34,781 nucleotides of DNA from a bacterium (GTDB lineage Bacteria > Calditrichota > Calditrichia > RBG-13-44-9 > J042). Of this stretch, positions 1-8,220 are shown piece by piece. Position numbers and translations under genes: made by a program. Location: the NCBI GenBank assembly GCA_015485355.1, contig WFTQ01000003.1:1-34781 (forward strand), written 5' to 3'. How positions within the stretch are numbered: position 1 is the first letter of the stretch; every line of letters begins with the position of its first letter. The notes beneath the pieces were generated by a model, which saw nothing but the letters and a program-made list of their open reading frames with translations, searched no databases and was not told the DNA's origin.

Positions 1-40
1 GCGGTAGGTGGGCTTCGGCGGCGGAGGGGAGGAGAGGAAG

Positions 41-2311
41 TTAAGCAACGCCTTCGGCTTCCTGGGCATCCAGAACGGCGATCGCGGTCATATTGACGAC
101 ATCCATTTCGTTGTAATCGCCGATCTGGAGGAGGTGCACCGGTTTGCGCATGCCCATCAGAATGGGACCGATGGTCTCGGCATTTCCCAGTCGGTCCAGC
201 AATTTATAGGCTACGTTTCCCGCCTCCAGATTGGGGAAGACCAGCACGTTGGCGCCGCCTTTGCCGGCCAGTTCGCTGAAGGAATAGATGTCGTCCAGGA
301 TTTCGGGAACCACGGCGGTGTCGGCCTGCATCTCGCCATCGATGATGAGTTCCGGTTCCCGGTGTTTCACCATTTCGGTGGCCTGGCGCACTTTCGCCGC
401 TAAGGGGTGGCGGCTGCTTCCGAAATTCGAAAAGGAGAGCATGGCCACGCGGGGTTGGTAACCCAGGCGGCGTACTTCTCGGGCGCTCAGGATGGCGATT
501 TCGGCCAGGTCTTCGGCGCTGGGTTCAATGTTCACGGTGGCATCGGCCAGGAACAGGGTGCGATCTTTCCATACCAGCATGTACAATCCGGCCACTTTAT
601 TTACTCCGGGGCGCACACCGATGATCTGCAGGGCTGGTCGGATGGTGTCCGAATAGTGCTGGGTGAGGCCGGAGACCAAACCATCGGCGTCGCCCATTCG
701 AACCATCATGGGGCCGAAAAAATTGGGTTGCCGAATCAGTTGGCGGGCTTCCCGCCGGATCATTCCTTTTCGTCGCCGCAGCTGGTAGAGGCGGTCGGCG
801 TAATCCTCCAGCCGGGAAAATTCCGGGGGATGAACGATCTCCACCGCCCGTGCAAGGTTCAGGTGCAATCGATCCAGTTTCTCTTCGATGATCCTTCGGC
901 GACCGATCAAGATGGGATGAGCCATGCCCTCGTCCAGTACGATCTCGCAGGCTTTCAGGATGGTGTCGTGTTCGCCTTCGGGATAGACGATGCGCTTGGG
1001 GCTACGTTTGGCCTTATTGATGAAGACGCGGGTCACTTTTCGGGACATTCCCAGTCGGGCCTCCAGTTTTTCGCGGTATTGCTGCAGGTCAATCCGGATG
1101 CGAGCCACGCCGCTGTCCATGGCGGCCCGGGCCACCGCGGTGGCTTCCCACAGCAGGACGCGCGGATCAAACGGTTTCGGGATGATGTAGTCGGGACCAA
1201 ATTCCAAATAATCCAGGCGGTAGGCCTTCAGCACGGAGTAGGGCACCGGTTGTTTCGCCAGATCGGCCAGTGCCCGGGCGGCGGCCACCTTCATGGCCTC
1301 GTTGATCTGCCGCGCCCGCACATCCAGGGCCCCTCGAAAAATAAAAGGAAAACCCAGCACGTTGTTCACCTGGTTGGGATAATCGCTGCGACCCGTGGCC
1401 ATGATCACATCATCGCGGGCCGCTTTCGCCTCCTCGTAGGTGATCTCCGGATCCGGATTGGCCATCGCAAAAATAATGGGCCGATCGGCCATGGCACGCA
1501 CCATCTCCCGGGTCAATAGATTGGCCACCGATACCCCGACGAATACGTCGGCACCTTCCAGGGCTTTCGCCAAAGGGAGATCCCCGTCTTCAACGGCGAA
1601 AAATGCCTTGTAGGGGTTCATCCCCTCCCGGCGGTCCCGGTAGATGACCCCTTTGCTGTCGAACATCACAATGTTTTCCTTCCGAACTCCCAATTCCATG
1701 TAAAATCGGGCACAGGCTATGCCCGCAGCACCGGCCCCCATAAACACCACCTTGATCCGATCCATTTTTTTGCCCACCAATTCCACCGCATTGATTAATC
1801 CGGCACCGGAAATGATGGCCGTGCCGTGCTGATCATCGTGAAATACGGGAATGTTCATCTCCCGCTTCAATGTCTCTTCGATGTAAAAACATTCCGGGGC
1901 TTTAATGTCTTCCAGATTGATCCCTCCGAAAGTGGGCTCCAGAAGCTTCACCACCTGAATGAATTCGTCCGGGTCCCCGGTGGCCACTTCCAGATCGAAG
2001 ACGTCGATATCGGCAAAACGCTTGAATAATACGCCCTTGCCCTCCATGACCGGTTTTCCCGCCAGGGCGCCGATGTTCCCCAGGCCCAACACAGCCGTCC
2101 CGTTGGTGACAACGGCCACCAGATTTCCCTTGGCCGTGTACCCATAGGCCTCTTCGGGATTCTCCTGGATTTCCCGACAAGGTTCAGCCACACCCGGGGT
2201 GTAGGCCAAGGAAAGGTCCTTCTGGGTGTAGCAGGGTTTCGTGGTGATGACCTCGATTTTGCCCGGCCGTCCTTTGCGATGATAGGCCAGGGCTTCTTCA
2301 CGGGTGATCAT
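41..2311 (-). CDS. maeB: NADP-dependent malic enzyme with C-terminal phosphotransacetylase-like domain
   Basis: Oxidatively decarboxylates malate to pyruvate in the cytoplasm. The 756-aa product has the MaeB layout: N-terminal malic domain (about 15-150) with YTPGVAEPC and probable catalytic Tyr37, a DDQHGTA metal-site motif, an NAD(P)-binding domain with the Rossmann motif FMGAGAAG, then a phosphate acetyl/butyryltransferase-like domain (about 430-750). In E. coli MaeB the last domain is regulatory rather than an active acetyltransferase; that is family knowledge, not visible here. I chose ATG 2311 because AAGGAG lies 7 nt upstream; an in-frame upstream ATG at 2377 has no such site. A 30-aa ORF overlaps the start (ATGA), so translation may be coupled. 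No terminator is visible in the 40 nt left of the stop. Confidence 0.95.
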   Translation of the reverse strand: MITREEALAYHRKGRPGKIEVITTKPCYTQKDLSLAYTPGVAEPCREIQENPEEAYGYTAKGNLVAVVTNGTAVLGLGNIGALAGKPVMEGKGVLFKRFADIDVFDLEVATGDPDEFIQVVKLLEPTFGGINLEDIKAPECFYIEETLKREMNIPVFHDDQHGTAIISGAGLINAVELVGKKMDRIKVVFMGAGAAGIACARFYMELGVRKENIVMFDSKGVIYRDRREGMNPYKAFFAVEDGDLPLAKALEGADVFVGVSVANLLTREMVRAMADRPIIFAMANPDPEITYEEAKAARDDVIMATGRSDYPNQVNNVLGFPFIFRGALDVRARQINEAMKVAAARALADLAKQPVPYSVLKAYRLDYLEFGPDYIIPKPFDPRVLLWEATAVARAAMDSGVARIRIDLQQYREKLEARLGMSRKVTRVFINKAKRSPKRIVYPEGEHDTILKACEIVLDEGMAHPILIGRRRIIEEKLDRLHLNLARAVEIVHPPEFSRLEDYADRLYQLRRRKGMIRREARQLIRQPNFFGPMMVRMGDADGLVSGLTQHYSDTIRPALQIIGVRPGVNKVAGLYMLVWKDRTLFLADATVNIEPSAEDLAEIAILSAREVRRLGYQPRVAMLSFSNFGSSRHPLAAKVRQATEMVKHREPELIIDGEMQADTAVVPEILDDIYSFSELAGKGGANVLVFPNLEAGNVAYKLLDRLGNAETIGPILMGMRKPVHLLQIGDYNEMDVVNMTAIAVLDAQEAEGVA

Positions 2312-2400
2312 GGGGATGCTCCTTCTACTTTGATGGCGGAGAATTTGACGACAAGAAAAGAATGTTTTGTAAACCAACGCATGAATGCTTCTGTGGACAT
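2308..2400 (-). CDS. possible 30-aa leader peptide or small protein coupled to maeB
   Basis: This ORF begins at ATG 2400 and ends in a TGA that overlaps the maeB ATG as ATGA. A strong Shine-Dalgarno-like stretch, GGGGAGGTGAT, sits upstream, but the spacing from GGAGG to ATG is about 13 nt, rather long. The peptide is basic and aromatic, with Trp-Phe and a hydrophobic Phe-Leu-Val-Val stretch and no run of one amino acid typical of attenuator peptides. I do not recognise it. It could be a real small protein, a translational-coupling leader, or chance. Confidence 0.25.
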   Translation of the reverse strand: MSTEAFMRWFTKHSFLVVKFSAIKVEGASP

Positions 2401-3345
2401 GGGTTGGTAATCACCTCCCCGTTACTGGGTCGCCTTCAACTTATATCGAATTGTCGCCGGACGCAACGGGAAATTGTGAAAGATTTATCAAATAGGGCGC
2501 CGGGAGAATAGACCGCCCCGGAAAAGAGGGGACCGTCTGAAAAAAGGAAACGCTTCCGGCGCCGGCGGCGCACCGGGAAAATGGGCGCGGAAGGACTCCG
2601 GGACGGGAGTTGTGCAGTATCGACTGATTCCCCGAAAAACCGCCAGGTGATTACCCATCCAGAAAAAATTCGTTATATGCTCTCCGGGAAGCGAAAAGTT
2701 GGGGAGCGTGCTTCTCAGGTTGAAGGGGGTGTACGGTGCCCGAATGATGGCACCAGGATTCGGAATACCGAATGGAAAATTGACCTTCCCGATCCTCAAC
2801 AACTTGGGGAAAAGTGTGTCCCGGTTGCAACGGCCGGACATATACCGTGCCTTTAATCCGGTTGCCGGATATTGCCTCGGTGAAAGGGTCGGAACGGCAA
2901 CCCGATGGGCTGAGGCACCGGATTCCGGTGCATGATACGGAATGGAACGGCGGAATTTTTTTGTTTGTTTCCATGCCGATGGGTTTTCCCCGTTCGAAGG
3001 ATGCCGCTGTTGGAATAAGGGGGTATCATCGCTTTACAACCATCGGCTTTGCGCTTAAATGAATCGGGTTTGGTGGGTAACAAATGCGGTCCCGGTTTCG
3101 TTCCCATGGCCCTCTGTCGCAACTCCTGCTCCAATTTTCCATGGGGACGGGATGTGGAGGTTGATGCCGAGAGTGCCATTGTGGGCATGCCGGGCAACGG
3201 CCCTTGCTGCGGGACAGAAACGAGCGCAGCCGCTTTTCGATTCGTTCCCATTGAATTTTCAAACTGGGCGATTTTGTTAGGTGTCACATTCATCCCACCT
3301 GATTTTCACTTAATTGATTTTTTTAAATTAACATGAGGAAGGCGT
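2401..3345. other. 945-nt gap without a convincing gene
   Basis: Several overlapping ORFs exist on both strands, but none has a good ribosome site, recognisable domain or protein-like composition; they are rich in Pro, Gly and Arg, as expected from GC-rich noncoding DNA. The stretch holds small inverted repeats built on CCGG: GCACCGGATTCCGGTGC at 2915-2931 (a 17-nt perfect palindrome around one T), and another of the form ATCCGG-TTG-CCGGAT near 2860-2875. An AT-rich tract just before 3346 probably carries the protease promoter, but I cannot place -35 and -10 hexamers with confidence. Confidence 0.5.
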
Positions 3346-6300
3346 ATGAAAGCAATTGGATGGATGGTGTTGGGTTGCTTGATGGGTGTATCCCTGGCGG
3401 GGGCTCAGGCCCCGCTGCCGCAATTTTATTATTACCAGGGTCAGCCGTATTACCTGGAGGTCAAATCGGATCAGATTCATTTGCGTTTTTCTGCCGGTTT
3501 TGATGGAAACGCTGTGGACAGCTTTTTAAGCCGGGAGCTGGGAAGCCTGTTGAAATCGTGGGCCCGCACGGTATCGGAACGGGATGTTTTGATTGAGCTG
3601 ACCGATCGGCTGGACACGACCCCGTTGCAACAACTCCTTCAATCGTTGAATGCCGATCCGGAGGTTCTGATCGCTGCTCCGGTATACCTGCACGGCAAGG
3701 TTCGCCAGGTGGTGACCAACGAATTTATTGTCGGTTTTCAGCCGGGGACATCGGCGGCGGAAATTGAAACCCTCAATCAAACCTATGGTGTAACCGCCTC
3801 CCGGATCAATGCGAATGGATTGTATTATTTGCAGGCACCCCCGGGAGTGGATGCCATGACCATTGCCAATCAGTACACCCAGGAGGCCATTGTGGCTTTT
3901 GCGGAACCCAATTTTATTTATCCTCATGGGGATCTGCTTCATGCCACGGTGAATGATCCCCTGTGGCCGTCTCAGTGGGCGCACAAAAACACGGGGCAAA
4001 GCGTAGCTACCGGAGCCTCCGTGGGGGCCTCCACCGTAAACGGCTCCCCGGATGCGGATATGGATGTGGATCTGGCCTGGGATGTGACCACGGGCGATCC
4101 CTCAATTATTGTGGCGATTGTGGATACCGGAACGGACTTGGATCATCCGGACCTCCAGGCCAATATTGTGGGAGGTTATGATCCCACCGAAAATGACTTT
4201 GTCCCCAATGACGATACCGAGGGTCATGGAACGGCAACGTCGGGTGTAGTGGCGGCCGTTGGCAACAACGGGATTGGCGTGGCCGGTATTGCTTACAGCT
4301 GTAAAATCATGCCCATCCGGATTTTCGACGACAGTGGCAGCTCCAGCGATCAGTGGATTGCCGATGGCATCAATTGGGCCTGGCAGAACGGGGCCGACGT
4401 GTTGAGCAATAGTTGGGGAGGCGGTTCGCCTTCCACTTCGATCGAGACGGCCATCAGCGACGCCAAAACCAAAGGCCGGGGCGGAAAGGGATGCGTGATT
4501 TTGTTTTCCAGCGGCAACGACGGGCACGATCCGGTAAACTATCCCGCTTATCTGACCGATGTCATTGCCGTTGGGGCGACTTCCATGTTCGACGAGAAAA
4601 AGAATCCCGGTAGTGGAGATCAACAACATTGGTGGGGAGGCAACTTTGGGCAGGATCTGGACCTTGTCGCTCCCACCATCGTTTATACCACCGATATTGC
4701 AGGCACCGACGGGTACGCTTCCGGGGATTATTACGATACTTTTAACGGTACGTCGGCCTCCTGCCCCAATGCCGCGGCGGTGGCCGCCTTGGTGTTGTCT
4801 GTGGACAGCAATTTAACCGCTGATCAGGTCCAGGATATTCTACAAAAAACAGCGGATAAGATTGAACAATATCCGTACAACTCCGCCGGTTGGAATCGCC
4901 ATGTGGGGTATGGGCGGGTGAATGCTTATAAGGCCGTCCTGGCGGCGCAGGGCCAGGATGCCACCCATCCCGTGGTGCAACATACCCGATTGCAACCCAC
5001 CAGCAATACCGCGGGGCAGGTGGTGCAGGCCACCATAACCGACGATACCGGCCTGGCAGGAGGAACGCTTCAACCCAAGTTGTTTTATCGATTGGATACC
5101 GGCGGTGGCTTTGGAAGCTGGCAGGAAGTGACCGATACCGATGGCCCTTCGGGTAATGTCTATCAGTTCATCATTCCGGGACAATCCCACGGCACCCAGA
5201 TTGAATACTACATTGTGGCCTACGATAATTCCCCGAACCAGAACAAAGTCACCTATCCCTTTGGCGCGGATGTCACCGGGGTGCGCGGGAATGCGGCCAC
5301 ACCGTTCACCTTTCGGGTCGACAATTTCACCGCCCTGTCTTATAGCGGTACGGGCCCGACCTGGGGTATTTTCGGAGGGACCGTGTCGGCTACCCTATCG
5401 GTGCCGGACAATTTTGTGATCGCCGATCTCGACCTGAAGGTCAGTGGTACCGGGAATACCGGCTCCATCTTGATCGGGCTGGAAGCGCCTTCGGGTACTC
5501 GCTCCGGGCCGTTCGTGAACAACGGTGGCAGCGGTGGCTGGTCCAACACCAATATGGATGATGATGCTTCGACTCCCTTGAGCAACGCATCCAATCCCTT
5601 TACCGGCGATTTTATTCCCGATAACGCCTTATGGGTGTTTGATGGCCAAAACGCCGCCGGTACCTGGACCCTGCGGGTCTACGTCGATGGGTTGTTGAAT
5701 TCCGGTGAAATTACCAGCTGGACGCTGACCTTCAACTCTGATGAAGTGCCCGATCAGGGCTTGCCGGTCTTTTTGAATAGTTTCCAGGCGCGGGTACAAG
5801 ACGGGGAAGTGGTATTGCGCTGGGAAACAGCCTCCGAAATGAACAACCAGGGTTTTGAAATCTGGCGATCCGATGGGAATGAAGAGAACTATCGATTGAT
5901 TGCCGATTATCAAACTCACCCGGCCTTGCAAGGGGCGGGCAATTCGAATCAGTCCCTCCAGTACGAATATCGGGATGCCCTGGTGCGGATGAACGAGACG
6001 TATTATTACCGACTGGCGGATGTGGATTTTAATGGCAATCGCACCTTTCATGGTCCCCTACGGGTGAAAGTGGTGGAAACCGATATCGACCTTCTTGATC
6101 AAACGGGTTTACCCCGGAACTATCAATTATCCCCGGCCTATCCCAATCCCTTTAATCCGGTCACTCGATTGCGGTTTGCCATCCCCCCTCATTCCCGGTC
6201 GGAAATGGAGTATGTACGCCTGCTGGTCTTCGACAACCTGGGACGAAAGGTCAAAACTTTGTACGAGGGGAACCTGGCACCGGGTTATTATCAAACACGC

Positions 6301-6408
6301 TGGGATGGCCGCAGCGATACCGGCCGGCCGATGGCTTCGGGAACGTACTACATTCTTCTGCTCGCAGAATACCAGCGATTGTCTCAAAAAGTCGTTCTAC
6401 TGAAATAG
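3346..6408 (+). CDS. secreted subtilisin-like (S8) serine protease with P-domain and T9SS C-terminal sorting domain
   Basis: A 1020-aa exported protease. A signal peptide (about 1-20, ending near AGAQA) is followed by an inhibitor-like propeptide (to about 200). The S8 domain shows the catalytic triad Asp260 (IVDTGTDLDHPD), His294 (GHGTATSG) and Ser470 (GTSASCP), with oxyanion Asn391 (SSGNDG). Residues about 661-796 resemble the proprotein-convertase P/Homo B domain. The last 100 residues carry the AYPNPFNPVT motif and a FlgD-like Ig fold ending in VVLLK, the type A sorting domain that directs T9SS substrates across the outer membrane. The start has AGGAAGG directly upstream. It appears to be monocistronic. 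The substrate is unknown; a nutrient-scavenging extracellular or surface-attached protease is likely. Confidence 0.93.
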   Translation: MKAIGWMVLGCLMGVSLAGAQAPLPQFYYYQGQPYYLEVKSDQIHLRFSAGFDGNAVDSFLSRELGSLLKSWARTVSERDVLIELTDRLDTTPLQQLLQSLNADPEVLIAAPVYLHGKVRQVVTNEFIVGFQPGTSAAEIETLNQTYGVTASRINANGLYYLQAPPGVDAMTIANQYTQEAIVAFAEPNFIYPHGDLLHATVNDPLWPSQWAHKNTGQSVATGASVGASTVNGSPDADMDVDLAWDVTTGDPSIIVAIVDTGTDLDHPDLQANIVGGYDPTENDFVPNDDTEGHGTATSGVVAAVGNNGIGVAGIAYSCKIMPIRIFDDSGSSSDQWIADGINWAWQNGADVLSNSWGGGSPSTSIETAISDAKTKGRGGKGCVILFSSGNDGHDPVNYPAYLTDVIAVGATSMFDEKKNPGSGDQQHWWGGNFGQDLDLVAPTIVYTTDIAGTDGYASGDYYDTFNGTSASCPNAAAVAALVLSVDSNLTADQVQDILQKTADKIEQYPYNSAGWNRHVGYGRVNAYKAVLAAQGQDATHPVVQHTRLQPTSNTAGQVVQATITDDTGLAGGTLQPKLFYRLDTGGGFGSWQEVTDTDGPSGNVYQFIIPGQSHGTQIEYYIVAYDNSPNQNKVTYPFGADVTGVRGNAATPFTFRVDNFTALSYSGTGPTWGIFGGTVSATLSVPDNFVIADLDLKVSGTGNTGSILIGLEAPSGTRSGPFVNNGGSGGWSNTNMDDDASTPLSNASNPFTGDFIPDNALWVFDGQNAAGTWTLRVYVDGLLNSGEITSWTLTFNSDEVPDQGLPVFLNSFQARVQDGEVVLRWETASEMNNQGFEIWRSDGNEENYRLIADYQTHPALQGAGNSNQSLQYEYRDALVRMNETYYYRLADVDFNGNRTFHGPLRVKVVETDIDLLDQTGLPRNYQLSPAYPNPFNPVTRLRFAIPPHSRSEMEYVRLLVFDNLGRKVKTLYEGNLAPGYYQTRWDGRSDTGRPMASGTYYILLLAEYQRLSQKVVLLK

Positions 6409-6576
6409 ACGCCGGGGAAGCTCCGCCGGGAAGGGTACTTTGTTGCGATCCCCCCGGTGGTGTCCCCTTAACCTCCTGGGGTTGATTAACACCGTTTACC
6501 GTTTTCATCCGTATCCGGTGGTTGCCTGTTCTTTGCCGGTGGGGGTTCGAACCCGTTCATGCCCCGGGGTAGCGAA

Positions 6577-6606
6577 AACCGGCCCGTTTAGCCGGCACGG
6601 CCGGTT
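6577..6606 (-). terminator. probable intrinsic terminator of the Rrf2 gene
   Basis: The arms AACCGGCC (6577-6584) and GGCCGGTT (6599-6606) are perfect 8-bp complements around a 14-nt loop. Read on the minus strand, the stem ends in TTTT, a short U-tract. It lies about 50 nt past the Rrf2 stop codon, in the convergent gap with the S8 protease. The U-tract is short, hence the moderate confidence. Confidence 0.4.
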
Positions 6607-6657
6607 CCACGGCATCGGTGGAAAAGGGGGGAATGTTGACCAACGTTTTTGGGGTAA

Positions 6658-7098
6658 TCAGATCGAATCCGACAGCCGGAGATGAAATTCCTTGATCTCG
6701 CGGCTGGTCTTTGCCAGCGTGGCATATTCCAATGTTTGTTCCAAACGGTCCTTTAATCCTTCCCATTCTTCATGCAGGGGGCAGGGACGATCATCGCCGC
6801 ATCCGGGTAGTCCCAGAATGCACTCGGTGAACAGCGCCGGACCGTCTATGGCAACAATGATATCCTTCAGGGTAATCTGATCCGGCGGACGGGCCAGCTT
6901 GATGCCGCCGTTGGGACCCCGAAACGAACTCATAATCCGATTCTGGGTTAAAATGCGTAATATTTTGGTCAAAAAATGAAAGGAAATGTCCAATTTTTGG
7001 GAAATTTCACGGATGGGGATGTATTCTCGTTCCTTCGACTCCATGGCCACGTATAGAGAGGCCCGGATACCGTACATGCAGGTTTTGGAAAAAATCAT
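6658..7098 (-). CDS. Rrf2-family transcriptional regulator, probably Fe-S-cluster-binding (IscR/NsrR type)
   Basis: A 146-aa cytoplasmic DNA-binding protein. An N-terminal winged helix-turn-helix (about 1-70) has typical Rrf2 features: an opening like MIFSKTCMYGIRA, the helix EISQKLDISFHFLTKILRIL, and the wing GPNGGIKLAR. A cysteine cluster follows, Cys93-x6-Cys100-x5-Cys106 with His109 in CPLHEEW, matching the Fe-S ligand region of IscR/NsrR-type members. It may therefore sense iron-sulfur status, NO or oxidative stress; which one cannot be read from sequence. The upstream DNA is AT-rich, and a perfect 25-nt inverted-repeat element lies 111-135 nt upstream and could be its target. It is not next to isc/suf genes in this window. 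Confidence 0.9.
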   Translation of the reverse strand: MIFSKTCMYGIRASLYVAMESKEREYIPIREISQKLDISFHFLTKILRILTQNRIMSSFRGPNGGIKLARPPDQITLKDIIVAIDGPALFTECILGLPGCGDDRPCPLHEEWEGLKDRLEQTLEYATLAKTSREIKEFHLRLSDSI

Positions 7099-7208
7099 GA
7101 CACCCCCATATTTAAGACAATTTTATACGAAATATCGGGCGATCGCGGGGGAATCTCAAGAGAAAAAAATATTGCTCGGGTCGTTAATTTAGGAAACGAT
7201 ATGATATT

Positions 7209-7233
7209 CGGAAATATTGGTTCAATATTTCCG
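7209..7233. promoter_or_regulatory. perfect 11-bp inverted repeat with 3-nt spacer (operator candidate)
   Basis: The arm CGGAAATATTG is followed by GTT and then by its exact reverse complement. It lies between the Rrf2 gene (start 7098, minus) and the candidate RNA transcript on the plus strand, and overlaps the -35 hexamer of the plus-strand promoter candidate. The size and symmetry fit a dimeric repressor site, such as an Rrf2-type operator, although an RNA hairpin is also possible. Assignment to the neighbouring Rrf2 protein is inference. Confidence 0.5.
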
Positions 7234-7245
7234 CGTTTGTAACTT
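7217..7245 (+). promoter_or_regulatory. promoter candidate for an unannotated plus-strand transcript
   Basis: TTGGTT (7217-7222) and TAACTT (7240-7245) are 17 nt apart. The -10 match is modest. The perfect inverted repeat at 7209-7233 covers the -35. The only plus-strand end signal nearby is the strong terminator at 7404-7439. Confidence 0.3.
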
Positions 7246-7251
7246 TTGGGA

Positions 7252-7439
7252 AAGGAGAGAATCCAACGGAACAGGGGTTAAAAGCGGTGTCGGGGTCGAA
7301 GGCCGGTTTTTCTTGTGAGGAAGGGTTTTTTGCGGTAACGGTACGGAAAACGGGTTGTGCAGATGGTGAACGGGTACCGCTGTTCCCCAACAAAAACCTC
7401 CCGGAAGCGGGTCCGAGAAAGGGGCTCGCTTCTTTTTTT
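7252..7439 (+). ncRNA. candidate small RNA or short transcript ending at an orphan terminator
   Basis: No gene precedes the terminator at 7404-7439 on the plus strand, because the nearest gene, Rrf2, runs the other way. A transcript from the promoter candidate would be about 190 nt. It contains further pairing segments (GCGGTA near 7335 with TACCGC near 7376) and a purine-rich AAAGGAGAG near 7252 that is not followed by a well-spaced ATG, GTG or TTG. A GTG-started ORF at 7287 runs through the terminator, so I do not believe it. I do not recognise an Rfam class. Both ends are predictions. Confidence 0.3.
7404..7439 (+). terminator. strong intrinsic terminator with no upstream gene
   Basis: The 5' arm GAAGCGGGTCC (7404-7414) pairs with 7422-7432 (GGGCTCGCTTC) over 11 positions, two of them G-U, around a 7-nt loop. 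Seven T residues follow directly (7433-7439). This is the best-formed terminator in the window, and it sits 780 nt before the next plus-strand gene. Confidence 0.7.
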
Positions 7440-8220
7440 ATGGGGACTCCCTTCGTGTTGAAATATCTCGGGTAGAGGTGTATCGTCCAGGGAATGAAGT
7501 TGGATTTCGGCTTGAAGGTACGCGGGGTTTCGAGCCGCAGGCCGATGGGGAAACGGCTGTTATCACACCTGTCATTGCGGGAAGTGGTGGCGGCCTCCCT
7601 GGATCGTCCCGGGGGATTTCTTCAATATGTCTGGTCGATTCAATCAAGCTGTCCGGTTGATGGTTAAATTTGGGGCCGGCCTTCGCCGGATGCGGCCCTA
7701 CCGGGAAAACGTCCCGGGTAGTGTCTATTTCGCCTATGATTCTCTGTCGGGTGTGCTCCACATCCGCGATCGCGGTACCGATTTCTATGGTCTGTTTGGG
7801 GGCCGACCGATTGCCTTCGGCCCATCTGGAAGGCGGCTACGCGGATATCGGATTTCAGGCCGGTCGTCTGATGGAAATTCCCGGGGCCTGTCGATTTTGC
7901 GGGAAGGAATGGGGCAGAGGACTGAACAACCGGACGTGCGATTGCTCGGCGGAAAAATCGGGAAGGTGGCGGGGGCGGTGGTTCATACGACGACCCCTCC
8001 GCAAAAAGTGACTCGGGGGATTCGTTTTCCCGGGAAAAGGATAGGTACCCTCGAAAAACCATCCCATGGTTTTGGGAAGATGAGGGATGACTTTCGTGGA
8101 TACTCCATAGGACCCGCATTCGGTAAGGAGGGGAATGGTGATCTGAAATTTTCTTTGTACGAAATGCTAAACAAATGGTGTGGCAACCGATAATCAATAA
8201 AAAACATAAGGGGCATCGTC
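7440..8220. other. 780-nt gap without a convincing gene
   Basis: Two long ORFs overlap on opposite strands here (7627-8193 and 7664-8197). Their products are rich in Gly, Arg and Pro, have no ribosome site and no recognisable domain, so I treat both as chance. The last 60 nt become AT-rich and carry the ribosome site AAGGGG of the GWxTD gene. I could not place a confident promoter. Confidence 0.45.

Noticed and set aside
407-1519. 370-codon open frame antisense to maeB
   Set aside because: It is a shadow of the maeB reading frame: no ribosome site, no recognisable domain, and maeB is beyond doubt on the other strand.
6540-6556. GGGTTCGAACCC resembling a tRNA T-arm
   Set aside because: No acceptor stem, D-arm or anticodon arm can be fitted around it at tRNA distances.
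7287-7475. GTG-started ORF crossing the orphan terminator
   Set aside because: It reads through a strong terminator stem and has no ribosome site at proper distance, so it is unlikely to be translated.
7627-8197. Two overlapping ORFs (188 and 177 codons) on opposite strands in the 7.1-8.2 kb gap
   Set aside because: Both lack a ribosome site and family features, are rich in Gly, Arg and Pro, and mutually exclusive; GC-rich DNA produces such frames by chance.
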